DNA of 64,000 nucleotides from Oryctolagus cuniculus (GCF_964237555.1 NC_091437.1:72349168-72413167), one strand, 5' to 3'; numbered from the stretch's first letter, positions 20,920 to 31,136 are shown. Program-made: numbers and translations. The notes: generated by a model not told the origin, from the letters alone.

Positions 20920-21970
20920 GCTACCATTTAAATATTAACAAAAATTCTAAAGTTCAAATTTTGTTTCCTTTTCCCCCACAAATTGTACTTATTTTTGAGC
21001 CCAGTTCATGATACCAAAGTAATAAAAGGTACACAGAGACAACACTCCCTCATACCCTGCCTCTCAGACACCTAGTTTTCCCTCCTGGGGACATCAGGGT
21101 TAGTTTTTTCAGAGGTATTTTTTTAGCAAATATTAAAAATAATTACAATCTCCACTATTTTCTAAATCAGTAGTAGCATACTTTCTATCCCGTTCTGCCT
21201 CTTACTCCCTTCCCTTAAGAATTTACCTGGAGATGATTACCTATTGTCAGTAAAACGCTTCCTCATTCTTCTTCCTTGAACTTAAAAAGAAAGTTGAGAT
21301 AACTTTAGATTTGCAGAAGAGTTGAAAAAAAAAAAAAGAGTGTAGAATGTTTCCACATATCCTTCACCCAACTTCTCTTCTTTTATTATTATAGAGCAAT
21401 GATTAAGAAATTGACCTTGGTGTAATATTATTAATTAGAATTCATTTGATTTCACTGATTTTCCCACTAATGATTTTTCCCCTTCTTTATGTCAGAATTC
21501 TATTCAGAATCTCACATTGCATCTAGTCTTCGTGTCTCCTTATTCTCTTTTGTTCTACAGTAATTCTTCAGTCCTTCCTTGTTTTCATGACGATCGTTTC
21601 GCAGAGTGTTTCAGTCTGGTGTTCTCTGATGCTTTCTCTTGATTAGCCTGAGGTCATGCATGATTGGGACACCTACCACAGAGATGGCGTGCTCTCTTCT
21701 CCTACCAGAGGGACATGCTGCTGCTGTATATTCATGGCAATGTTGATTTGGGTTATTTGACTTAGGATGTATCTACTAGAAATCTCCAAGTTAAAGTTAT
21801 AGTTTTCCCTTTGTAATGATTAAATATTTGGGGATAAATACTTGGAGACTGTGCAAATACCACTCTTTGGCTTAAACCTTTGCTTATAATTTTTGCACCA
21901 TGGATGGATCTGTTTAATTGTTACTGTGTAATTCTGATGACATTTCTACTTTCCTAATTTCCATGTTTAT
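20920..21970 (-). mobile_element. Old LINE-1 3'-UTR fragment (L1M-like), antisense
   Basis: The order resembles the antisense 3' UTR of old mammalian L1s: 'ctgcctctcagacacctagttttccctcc' near 21059, 'agtagcatactttctatcccgttctgcctctta' near 21170, 'tttagatttgcagaagagttg' near 21305, 'cttcacccaacttctcttc' near 21362 and 'cttgattagcctgaggtcatg' near 21638. No coding part. Confidence 0.6.
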
Positions 21971-22342
21971 TCATTGTATTTTTAAATTTTCTAGGTATTA
22001 TCTCATTCATTTATTTATTCATTCATTCAGGATTTATTTAAAAAGTTTAACATATAGAATTGTGCATATTTATGGGACACTATGTCATGTGTCCCATACA
22101 TGTTTACAGTGTGTAGTGGCCAATCAAGATAAATATATTTATCATTTCAAACATTGAACATTTCTTTACAGTGAAAGCACTGAAGAAATATACGGTATAT
22201 TATCATTATCCACAGTCACAGTGCCGTGCAATAGAACCCTAGAATTTCTTAATTTTATCTGGCTATAACTCTAATACTCATTAATCAACTTTCCCCATCC
22301 TCTCCAGCCTCTGATAACCACCGTTTTATATATATATATATA

Positions 22343-22684
22343 TTTTTTTAATTTTTTTTTGACAGGCAGAGTGGACAGTGAGAGAGAGAGACAGAGAGAA
22401 AGGTCTTCCTTTTCCATTGGTTCACCCCCCAATGGCCACTGCAGCTGGCACGCTGCAGTGCACCACGCTGATCTGAAGCCAGGAGCCAGGTGCTTCTCCT
22501 GGTCTCCCATGCAGGTGCAGGGCCCAAGGACTTGGGCCATCCTCCACTGCACTCCCGGGCCACAGCAGAGAGCTGGGCAGGGAGAGGAGCAACCGGGACA
22601 GAATCCAGCGCCCCGACTGGGACTAGAACCTGGGGTGCTGGCACTGCAGGTGGAGGATTAGCCTATTGAGCCACAGTGCCGGCC
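22343..22684 (-). mobile_element. CSINE2-like SINE
   Basis: Follows a short (TA)n tract with oligo(T), then 'gacaggcagagtggacagtg' and the full reverse body to 'gagccacagtgccggcc'. The flanks 'taaccaccgtt' and 'taccaccatt' look like a decayed target duplication. Confidence 0.9.
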
Positions 22685-22995
22685 TACCACCATTATATTT
22701 TTAACTTCTATGAGATCACATGTTTTTTAGAAGCCACATATGAGTGATATCATGTAATATTTGTCTTTTATGCTTGGTTTATTTCACTTAGCATAATGAT
22801 CTTGAGTTCCATCCATGATAAGATTTCATCCTTTCTTATGGCTGAGTAACATTCCATTGTGTATATGTACCACATTTGCTTTATTCATTCATCAGTGGAT
22901 GGACGCTTAGGCTATTTGTGGGGAGCAACTGGGAGCAACTCGGACTAGACTAAGTTACTGGAATTAAGACTTATTCTATGCATCTGCTCTCCCAC

Positions 22996-23006
22996 AATAT
23001 GGCGCT
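22996..23006 (+). promoter_or_regulatory. YY1-like site in LTR copy A
   Basis: AATATGGCGCT matches the core of the known YY1 motif (ATGGCG context). The ATATGGCGCTG core recurs in LTR copies B and C, indicating an ancestral U3 element. Binding is inferred. Confidence 0.45.
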
Positions 23007-23135
23007 GAGAAGGGAGTAACAGCTTCTACACAGCTGCCTCCAGTTCAACCAATAAGCAGCAGGACCTGCTCCTGATTGGAGGAGAGCAGCGTACTCGGCG
23101 TGTGGGTAGCAGAGTTGGGATTGGCGGAAGAGGAC

Positions 23136-23142
23136 TATAAAG
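23136..23142 (+). promoter_or_regulatory. TATA box of LTR copy A
   Basis: TATAAAG lies about 255 bp before the LTR 3' end. Upstream are a CCAAT at 23049-23053 and reverse CCAAT (ATTGG) motifs at 23075-23079 and 23120-23124. This is a classical retroviral U3 promoter layout. The same TATAAAG occurs in copy C (63404-63410) and, reversed, in copy B (50704-50710). R and U5 would follow. Confidence 0.7.
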
Positions 23143-23391
23143 GAGGAGAGAGACGGCATGCACCAGGAACATCTAAGAGGAACACCTGTGCAGCCCCCGA
23201 GAGAGCTGGCCGGTGGTATGCCACTCCCCCGTGGAAGTGGGGAAAGTGGCTAGGGGGAACCGCCCTTCCACGGAGGTGGAAGGGACGGCAGCCAACCCGG
23301 GAAGAACCAGCAGCAAACCCGGGGAGGGCCGAGCAGACAAAAGAACAGCGCAGGGTCCTGTGTCGTTCCTCCACGAAGACGGGGAGCGACA

Positions 23392-23613
23392 TAATGGTGC
23401 CGTGACTCGGATATGAAGCCTAGGCAGGGTTTAGTGTCGTTCCTCCACGAAGACGGGGAGCGACATAATGGTGCCGTGACTCGGATATGAAGCCTAGGCA
23501 GGGTTTAATGTCGTTCCTCCACGAAGAGGGGGAGCGACATAATGGTGCCGTGACTCGGATAGGAAGCCTAGGCAGGGTTTAGTGTCGTTCCTCCACAAAG
23601 ACGGGGAGCGACA
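23392..23613 (+). repeat. Three tandem 74-bp PBS/leader/U5-end units
   Basis: Units lie at 23392-23465, 23466-23539 and 23540-23613. Each consists of 'taa', an 18-bp primer-binding site, about 21 bp of leader ('atgaagcctaggcagg...') and a copy of the last 32 bp of the LTR. They differ by only a few substitutions (for example 'aggaagcc' instead of 'atgaagcc' in the third). Every unit ends exactly as the LTR ends. Confidence 0.93.
23395..23412 (+). other. Retroviral primer-binding site matching tRNA-His
   Basis: TGGTGCCGTGACTCGGAT is the exact complement of the 3' terminal 18 nt (CCA included) of mammalian tRNA-His. It begins 3 bp after the LTR end, the canonical distance. Identical copies recur at 23469-23486 and 23543-23560. 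Confidence 0.85.
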
Positions 23614-23622
23614 GCTATTTCT

Positions 23623-25480
23623 TTTTTTTTTTCTATTTTTCTATATATTTATTTATTTTTTTAACTTTTATTTAATGAATATAAATTTCCAAAGTACAGC
23701 TTATGGATTACAATGGCTTCCCCCCCATTACGTCCCTCCCACCCGCAACCCTCCCCTTTCCCACTCCCTCTCCCCTTCCATTCACATGAGGATTCATTTT
23801 CGATTCTCTTTATATACAGAAGATCAGTTTAGCATACATTAAGTAAAGATTTCAACAGTTTGCTCCCACACAGAAACATAAAGTGAAAAATAATAGATGG
23901 TTTTTTAAATGATGATGAAATCAGATCAGACCTATTGTCATGTTTAATCCCAGTGAGAGTCAGTTGGGAATTGATAATTTCTTATTCTTTTTTTTTTTTT
24001 CAGAAGATCAGTTTAGTATACATTAAATAAAGATTTCAACAGTTTGCACCCCCATAGAAACACAAAGTGAAATATACTGTCTGAGTACTTGTTATAGCAT
24101 TAAATCTCAATGTACAGCACATTAAGGACAGAGATCCTACATGAGGAGTAAGTGCACAGTGACTCCTGTTGTTGACTTTACAAATTGACATTCCTGTTTA
24201 TGGCATCAGTAATCTCCCTATGCACCAGTCATGAGTTTCCAAGGCTATGGAAGCCCCTTGAATTCTCCAACTCTTACCTTGTTTAGACAAGGTCATAGTC
24301 AAAGTGGAGGTTCTCTCCTCCCTTCAGAGAAAGGTACCTCCTTCTTTGAAGACCTGTTCTTTCCACTGGGATCTCACTCACAGAGATCTTTCATTTAGGT
24401 GTTTTTTTTTTTTTTTTTTTTTTTTTTTGCCAGAGTGTCTTGGCTTTCCATGCCTGAAATACTCTCATGGGCTTTTCAGCCAGATCCGAATGCCTTTAGG
24501 GCTGATTCTGAGGCCAGAGTGCTGTTTAGGACATCTGCCATTCTATGAGTCTGCTGAGTATCTCGCTTCCCATGTTGGATCACTCTCCCCTTTATTTATT
24601 CTATCGGTTAGTGTTAGCAGGTACTAGACTTGTTTATGTGCTCCCTTTGACTCTTAGTCCTTTCATTATGATCAATTGTGAACTGAAATTGATCACTTGG
24701 ACTAGTGAGATGGCATTGGTACATGCCACCTTGATGGGATTGAATTGGAGTCCCCTGGTATGTTTCTAACTCTACCATTTGGGGCAAGTCAGCTTGAGCA
24801 TGTCCCAAATTGTACATCTCTTCCCTCTCTTATTCCCACTCTTATGTTTAACAGGACTCACATTTCAGTTAAATTTCAACACTTAAGAATAACTGTGTAT
24901 TAATTACAGAATTAAACCAGTCATATTAAGTAGAACAGACAAAAAAAAAAAAAAACTACTAAGAGGGCTAATGTATTAAGTTGTTCATTAACAGTCAGGG
25001 CTCTGCTGATCAAGTCACCGTTTCTCATAGTGTCGATTTCACTCAACAGGTTTCCTTTTTGGTGTTCAGTCAGTTGTCACCGATCAGGGAGAACATATGG
25101 TATTTGTCCCTTTGGGACTGGCTTATTTCACTCAGCATGATGTGTTCCAGATTCCTCCATTTTGTTGCAAATGACTGGATTTCGTTGTTTCTTACTGCAG
25201 TATAGTATTCTAAAGAGTACATATCCCATAATTTCTTTATCCAGTCTACCATTGATGGGCATTTAGGTTGGTTCCAGGTCTTGGCTATTGTGAGTTGTGC
25301 TGCAATAAACATTAGGGTGCAGACCGCTTTTTTGTTTGCCAATTTAAATTCCTTTGGGTAAATCCCAAGGAGTGGGATGGCTGGGTCGAACGGTAGGGTT
25401 ATCTTCAGGTTTCTGAGGAATCTCCAGACTGACTTCCATAGTGGCTTGACCAGTTTGCATTCCCACCAACAGTGGGTTAG
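23623..25480 (-). mobile_element. Lagomorph LINE-1 3' part (3' UTR and ORF2 end), antisense
   Basis: A T-rich decayed tail (23623-23660) precedes the 3' UTR, which contains two imperfect copies of a 'cagaagatcagtttag...gaaacataaagtg' module (23818-23888 and 24001-24071) and a T27 tract (24402-24428). ORF2 coding sequence starts near 25070 and the element breaks off at 25480, directly against the oligo(T) of a CSINE2. Confidence 0.88.
25070..25480 (-). pseudogene. C-terminal end of LINE-1 ORF2
   Basis: The reverse frame (25070-25342) carries the typical L1 ORF2 terminus: a MFIAA..TIAKTWNQPKCPS motif, then W..EYY.A, and a final 'FSLI' segment. Only about the last 90 codons are continuous; the rest of the roughly 1270-residue protein was lost by 5' truncation. 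It is neither catalytic nor expressed as such. Confidence 0.88.
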
Positions 25481-25833
25481 TTTTTTTTTTTTTTTTTTTT
25501 ACAGGCAGAGTGGACAGTGAGAGAGAGAGAGAGACAGAGAGAAAGGTCTTCCTTTTTGCCATTGGTTCACCCTCCAATGGCCGCCGCGGCTGGCGCGATA
25601 CGGCCGGCGCATTGCGCTGATCCGAAGCCAGGAGCCAGGTGCTTCTCCTGGTCTCCCGTGGGGTGCAGGGCCCAAGGACATTGGCCTTCCTCCACTGCCC
25701 TCCCGGGCCATAGCAGAGAGCTGGCCTGGAAGAGGGGCAACTGGGACCAAATCTGGCGCCTGGACCGGGACTAGAACCCGGTGCGCCGGCGCTGCAAGGC
25801 GGAAGATTAGCCTAGTGAGCTGCGGCACCAGCC
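25481..25833 (-). mobile_element. CSINE2-like SINE joined to a LINE-1 3' part
   Basis: Full-length reverse CSINE2 with 20 T at its left (25481-25500) and the 5' end 'gcggcaccagcc' at 25833. Immediately right is 'taggctatttct' (25834-25845). The matching copy lies not beside the SINE but left of the LINE-1 (22908-22916 plus 23614-23622, interrupted by the LTR). SINE and LINE-1 thus share a single target duplication. Confidence 0.92.
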
Positions 25834-25845
25834 TAGGCTATTTCT

Positions 25846-27180
25846 ATCTTGGCTATCGTGAAGAATGCTTCACTAAACATGGGAATGCAGATGTCTCACC
25901 AACAAATAGATTTCATTTCTTGTGACTGTTTATCTAGGAGTGGGATTGCTGGATCATGTGATTGGCAGTTCTATTTTTAGTTTTTTGAGGAAACTTCATG
26001 CTGTTTTCCACAGTAGCTGTACTAATTTACATTCCCACCAACAGTGTACAATGGTTCCCTTTTCTCTACATCTTCACCAACACTTGTTATCTTTTGTCTT
26101 TTGATAATAGCCAATGTTAGAGTGGAATGATATCTCATTGTAGTTTTGATTTTCATTTCACTGATGGTTAGTGATGTTGAGCATTTTTTCATGTACCTGT
26201 TGGCCATTTGTATATCTTCCTTGGAAAAATACCTGCTTAGATTTATTGTCCATTTTTAAATTGGATTATTTATTTATTTTGGTATTGAATTGTTTGAGTT
26301 CCTTATATATTTTGTATATTAATACCTTGTCAGATGTATAACTCATGAATATTTTCTCCCATTCTATAAGTTGTCTGTTTGCTCTGTTGATTGATTTTTT
26401 TGCTGTGCTAATCTCTTTAGTTTGATAAAACCTCATTTGACTATTTTGCTTTTATTTTCTGTGATATGATCTGGAAAATTTTTGCCCATTCCAATGTCCT
26501 AAAGTACTTTCCCTATTTTTTCTTCTAGTAGCTATAAAGTTTCATGATTTCACGTTTAGGTCTTTAATCTGTTTTGAGTTGATTTCTGTATATGGTGAGA
26601 GATAGAAATCTAGTTTCATTCTTCTACTTGTGGATATCTAATTTTCCCAGAAGCATTTATTAAGACTGTCCTTTCTTTAATACATGTTCTTAACACCTTT
26701 GTCAAAGATCAGTTGGCTGTAGGTGTGTGGGTTTACTTCCAGATTCCATGTTCTGTTCTACTGGCCTATGAATCTATTTTTGTTCAAGTACTACACTGTT
26801 TTAATTACTGTAACTTCATAATATATTTTAATTCAGGTAGTGCAACGCTTCCTATCTTGTTTTTATTGCTCAAGATTTCTTTGGCTTAAAAAAACCTCAA
26901 GATTTGAAGTCTTTTGTAGCTATATACAATTTTTCTGGTGAAAAATGTCATTGGGATTTTTTTTAGGGATTACATTGAGTCTCTTTGGGTAGTGTGCACA
27001 TTTTAACAATATTGATTCTTCCAATCCATGAAAGTGGAATGTCCTTCCATATCTTTGTGTTGTTCAATTTCTTTCATCAAAAATTTATAGTTTTCATTGT
27101 AGAGGTATTTGACTTCTTTGGTTAAATTTACTCTCAACGATGTTGCTTGTTTTTGTAGCTATTGGAAATGGGATTGCTTT
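25846..27180 (-). pseudogene. Old LINE-1 ORF2 remnant, antisense
   Basis: Follows the antisense L1 path: 'acattcccaccaacagtg' near 26030, 'tgatgttgagcattttttcatg' near 26172, 'accttgtcagatgtataa' near 26325 and 'cattcttctacttgtgg' near 26615. It degrades past 27100. No frame longer than about 80 codons survives. Confidence 0.7.
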
Positions 27181-27427
27181 CTGACTGTAATGCAACACTA
27201 TAGGGTGCATTGTATCTTTCTCCCTTTCCTTATTTGTGATGAAGCCTGATACAGGTAGCCTGTCTGGCTGTTTTAACCTGCAGTCAATGCATGTCACTTC
27301 TAGTTGCAGTACCTTAATTTGACCAAAACTTATCACCTAGTCGCAACCACACTTTGAATGGATCTGGAAAATGTACAGGAGCACTAGGAATAGTGATCTA
27401 ACTGTTGTGTCTTTTATGTTCTATTTA

Positions 27428-27481
27428 AAGTTTTTATTTATTCATTTTCATTTTATTTGAAAGAGGGGAGGGTAGGAGAGG

Positions 27482-27524
<43 letters not shown>

Positions 27525-27797
27525 GAGAAAGAGAAATATCTTTCATTTTATGGTTCGCTTCCCAAATGCCTGCAATAGCTCAGGACTGGGTCAGGCCAAG
27601 GCCAGAACCCGGAACTCTATCTGGTTCTCCCACCTAGGTGGTAGAGACTCAACTGCTTGAGCCACCATCTGTTGTTTCCCTGGATGCACATTAGCAGGAA
27701 TCTGGAATCAGAAGTTGAGGCAGAACTCAAACCAGACACTTTATGGGATATGGGCATCCCAAGTGGCATCTTAACCACTATGCTAAATACCTGCCCC
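27428..27797 (-). mobile_element. Diverged C-type SINE with long GA tract
   Basis: Starts with a T-rich tail, then about 50 bp of GA repeat (27479-27530), and an older-subtype body ending 'ctatgctaaatacctgcccc'. Confidence 0.75.
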
Positions 27798-28591
27798 TCT
27801 TTTGTGTCCTCACACTTGGATATTTGACTTCCTGCTCTATATGCTAATTATCTTATCCTTTCTTTCTATTGGTTCATTTCATTTGAAGTATCTTATTGAA
27901 TAAAAATGTAAATTTTGATGGGAATCTCATGTAGCCATTTTTAAAATTAGGATTTCTTCTGACGTCTTTGATTTGAGAAGTGCAGATACCAAGAACTGCC
28001 ATGTACTTGGAGCAGAAGCCCCACAGCAGATGCCCCTGCTGGAACTGGTTGGAATAGTCCACTAATTGATGAATTGATGGAGGCCCAGAGTGGGCTAACT
28101 TGGGAGATAAAATCCCCAGGGCCCAGGGGCAAGTGGGCCCTACACACTTGTGAGTTTTACCTCCAGAAACCCCACCATATTCTTAGAAGACTGAAGAAAA
28201 ATCCTTGTGCTTCTGGAAGGGGGCAGGGAAGAGCAATCATTTGAAAATATGCCAGCAAGTTGTTTCTTCTCTAACAAAGGCCTACCATCAAGGAAAATAT
28301 TTTGTCAGTGCCTAACTGATCTGGAGGGAGAAGAATATCCAACTCCAGCTGCCTGCAGTCTTCAGTGTGGAGCAAGGATGTTCCAACCTCAGCTCCCTTA
28401 GCCTTCCTATTTTACCCCAGGAGAAAAAAAATGCTGAAATATATTTGTGAAGGTTGCACAGGATCATTAAAAGGCTGAGATATAATTATAGGATTGTAGA
28501 ATACTTACTACTCGTTCTTCAGGAGATTATAGCTGGGAAAACTGGAAGTCTCAGACTCTGCTTAAGAGAGAGTCTTTAGGGAAACCAGAAA

Positions 28592-28642
28592 CCGAGAGAG
28601 AGAGCGAGCGAGAGAGAGAGCGCGCGAGAGAAAGAGAGAGAG
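28592..28642. repeat. (GA)n/(GC-interrupted GAGA)n microsatellite
   Basis: 'gagagagagcgagcgagag' type repeat of about 50 bp, not attached to a SINE. It lies inside the L1 5' region. Confidence 0.85.
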
Positions 28643-28859
28643 AAACAAGGACACAAGAGGAAATACCAACCTCTGATGCTTACATCTGTAGTAGACTGTT
28701 AACAGCTACCTCCTAGCTGGTTAGATAAAAAGACCTATTTACCTCTATTTTTTTTTTTTTTGACCTGATAACTCCTCTATCTACCTTTCAAGAAAACATT
28801 ACAAATCTTATATAAACAGCACCACCAAAAATACAATCTAATAAGATAAAGTAGACTTT

Positions 28860-29520
28860 ATAAACACCATCAGATATGGCAGAGATCTTGGAATTATTGG
28901 ACCAGAATTTAAAATATGTCATTAATATGCTAAGAGTTCTAATTGGAAAAAGTGGACAACATGAAAGAAGAGATGGGTAATGTAAAAAGAGATAGAAATT
29001 CTCAGAAAGGAACAAAAGAAGATGCTATAATTAAAAAACACTGTTCCAGACATGAAGGGTGCCTTTGATGGGCTCATGAGTAGACTAGACATGGCCAGGG
29101 AAGGAATCAGTGAGCCAGGGTGTGCATCAGCACAAACTTCCTGATCTGAAAGGCAAAGAGAAAAGTGAGTAAAAAAGTAACAGGATATCTAACAACTGTG
29201 TTGTAAAAGTTGTAACATGTGCATAATGGAATACTCTAAAATACCAGCAGAACACAGAGAGAAAGGAACAGAAGACAATCTGCAGTAATAAGTTCTGAGA
29301 ATTTTCCAAAGTACAGATTCAGTAATCTCAGAGATAAGTAATGAAAAATCTATGCCTAGGCACATATATTCAAACTTCAGAAAATCAAGGACAGAGAGAA
29401 AAATTTGAAAGAAATCAGAGAATGAAATGGCACCTCACCTATAGAGAAACAAAGATAAGGTCCCACCAAATTCCTCTCTGGAAACCACACAAGCAAGAAT
29501 AGAGTGAAGTGAAATGTGTA
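28860..29520 (+). pseudogene. LINE-1 ORF1 remnant
   Basis: The sequence follows L1 ORF1 (nucleic-acid-binding chaperone with coiled coil): 'attaatatgctaagagttcta' near 28921, 'gcctttgatgggctcatgagtagactagac' near 29061, 'aggaatcagtgagcc' and 'aaatctatgcctaggcacatatattc' near 29347. It resumes after the SINE near 29870. Frame lost throughout. Confidence 0.65.
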
Positions 29521-29530
29521 AAGTTTTGAA

Positions 29531-29846
29531 AAGGGGACGGTGCTGTGGCATAGCTGGGAAAGCCATAGCCTGCAGTGCTGGCATCTCATATGGGTGCTGG
29601 TTCAAGACCCTGCTGTTCTTCCAATCTAATTCTCTGCTATGGCCTGGGAAAGCAGTAGAAGATGGCCTAAGTCCTTTGGGCCCTGCACCCAAGTGGGATA
29701 CCTGGAAGAAACTCCTGGCTCCTGGCTTCGGATTGGCACAGCTCCAGCCATTGTGGCCATTTGGGGAGTGACCCAGTGGATGGAAGACCTCTCTCTCTGC
29801 CTCTCTGTAACTCTGCCTTTCAAATAAATAAATAAATCTTTAAAAA
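29531..29846 (+). mobile_element. C-type SINE in the LINE-1 ORF1 relic
   Basis: Full-length sense copy from 'ggggacggtgctgtggc' to '(aaat)n' and an A tail. The flanks 'aaagttttgaa' (29520-29530) and 'aaagtttcaa' (29847-29856) are target copies. Confidence 0.9.
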
Positions 29847-29929
29847 AAAGTTTCAAGCAGACGCACTTCTCCACAACCCCAAACCTACAATTCTATAGAC
29901 TAGAATTATGCAAATATATAATTCTATAG

Positions 29930-29962
29930 ATTATAATTATATATGTTATATATAATTATAAT
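29930..29962. repeat. AT-only inverted repeat (hairpin)
   Basis: Perfect 14-bp arms 'attataattatata' (29930-29943) and its complement (29949-29962) around the loop TGTTA. It lies in an AT-rich part of the LINE-1 relic that also holds a duplicated 'aattctatag'. Confidence 0.85.
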
Positions 29963-30134
29963 GTGCAGTTATAGATCGATATTATAATGTATAGATAACA
30001 CATTATAAATTCTCTAATGTATTCATTAAAGCTATCATTTATAAGTGAGAGAAGTAAAAAGGCTTTCTTGACAAATATTGAGGGAATTTGCTGTTAGTAG
30101 ACCCACTTTGCAAGAAATGCTAATAGAAATTCTT

Positions 30135-30476
30135 TTTTTTTTTAAAAAGATTTATTTATTTATTTGAAAGGCAGAGTTACAGAGAGGCAGAGGCAGAGAG
30201 AGGGAGAAAGAGAGAGAAGTCTTCCATCTGCTGGTTCACTACCCAGATGGCTGCAATGGCTAGAGCTATGCCGACCCAAAGCCAGGAGCCAGGAGCTTCT
30301 TCTGGGTCTCACATGTGGGTGCAGGGGCCCAAGGACTCAGGCCATCTTCCACTGCTTTCCTAGGCCATAGCAGAGAACTGGATTGGAAGTGGAGCAGCCG
30401 GGACTCAAACCAGTGCCCATAGGGATGCCGGCACTGCCAATGGCAGCTCTATCTGCTATTCCACAGTGCCAGCCCC
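30135..30476 (-). mobile_element. C-type SINE with target-site duplication
   Basis: Complete reverse copy. 'tagaaattctt' (30124-30134) and 'tagagattctt' (30477-30487) flank it with one mismatch. Confidence 0.92.
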
Positions 30477-30821
30477 TAGAGATTCTTAAGAAAGAAGGAA
30501 AATTAATACATTAGAAACTCAGGTCTACCTAGAAAAGGAATTAAAACATTAGAAGAGGAATAAAGATAAAAATAAAATGTTTTATTTATCTTATTTTTAA
30601 TTTATAATACTTAGTACAAAATAAAAATAGTAGATTATATTGAGGAATTATAGATGATGGGTAAGTTAAATGAATGATGGCAATGTAATAAAGGATGTGA
30701 GTAGGAATTGGTGTACCTTGTTATCTAAACTAACCCATAAGGCAGTGTAGAGAGTTATTTGAAAGTGAACTTAGATTAGCCTTAAATATATATTGTAAAT
30801 GCCAAGCAATCCACTACAAAA

Positions 30822-31136
30822 ATTTTTTTAGAAGATTTATTTATTTGAGAGGCAGAGTTACATGGAGAGGGAGAGACAGAGAAAGAGAGATCTTCCATCC
30901 ACTGGTTCACTCCCCAAATGGCTGCAATGGCCAGAACTTGGCTGATCTGAAGCCAGGATCCAGGAGTTTATTCTGGGTCTCCCATTCTCTGTTGCTTTTC
31001 CAGGCTATTAGCCGTGAGTTGGATCAGAAGTATAATAGCCAAGACTCAAACATATCGGATGCCAGCCAAGACTCGAACATATGGGATGCCGGCACCCAGG
31101 CAGAGGCTTAACCTACTGCACCACGGCACTGGCCCC
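30822..31136 (-). mobile_element. C-type SINE with an internal 27-bp tandem duplication
   Basis: Reverse copy ending 'accacggcactggcccc'. Near its 5' part, 31037-31063 and 31064-31090 are adjacent 27-bp copies differing at two positions; other C SINEs have a single copy. Part of the middle of the body is shortened. Confidence 0.87.

Larger units (their letters stand above)
22917..23613 (+). mobile_element. Endogenous retroviral LTR (copy A) with three extra 74-bp 3' units
   Basis: The LTR proper is 22917-23391 (475 bp, TGTGGGG to GCGACA) and is followed by three 74-bp units that again end in GCGACA at 23613. The whole 697-bp block is flanked by the exact 6-bp repeat GCTATT (22911-22916 and 23614-23619), so the units were inside the integrated ends. 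A 6-bp duplication and the LTR style suggest a class II (betaretrovirus/IAP-like) lineage. The rabbit RERV-H group is a possible relative, unverified. No gag, pol or env is present. Confidence 0.85.
22000..27180 (-). mobile_element. Old LINE-1, antisense, split by later insertions
   Basis: The 3'-UTR part (22000-22910) includes 'atttatgggacactatgtc' and 'cagtgccgtgcaatagaac'. The element stops at 'ttaggctatt', is interrupted by 2.9 kb of LTR, LINE-1 and CSINE2, and resumes at 25834 in the same phase with 'ttggctatcgtgaag', continuing through the end of ORF2. The SINE at 22343-22684 is a further insertion. Its left end near 22000 is approximate. Confidence 0.72.

Noticed and set aside
23392..23613. 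CRISPR-like array because of regular 74-bp repeats
   Set aside because: Repeats are head-to-tail without variable spacers, each contains a tRNA-His primer site and LTR terminus, and the host is a mammal.
22917..23613. Complete provirus
   Set aside because: No gag, pro, pol or env sequence lies between or beside the LTRs; the three LTRs sit in separate insertion sites.
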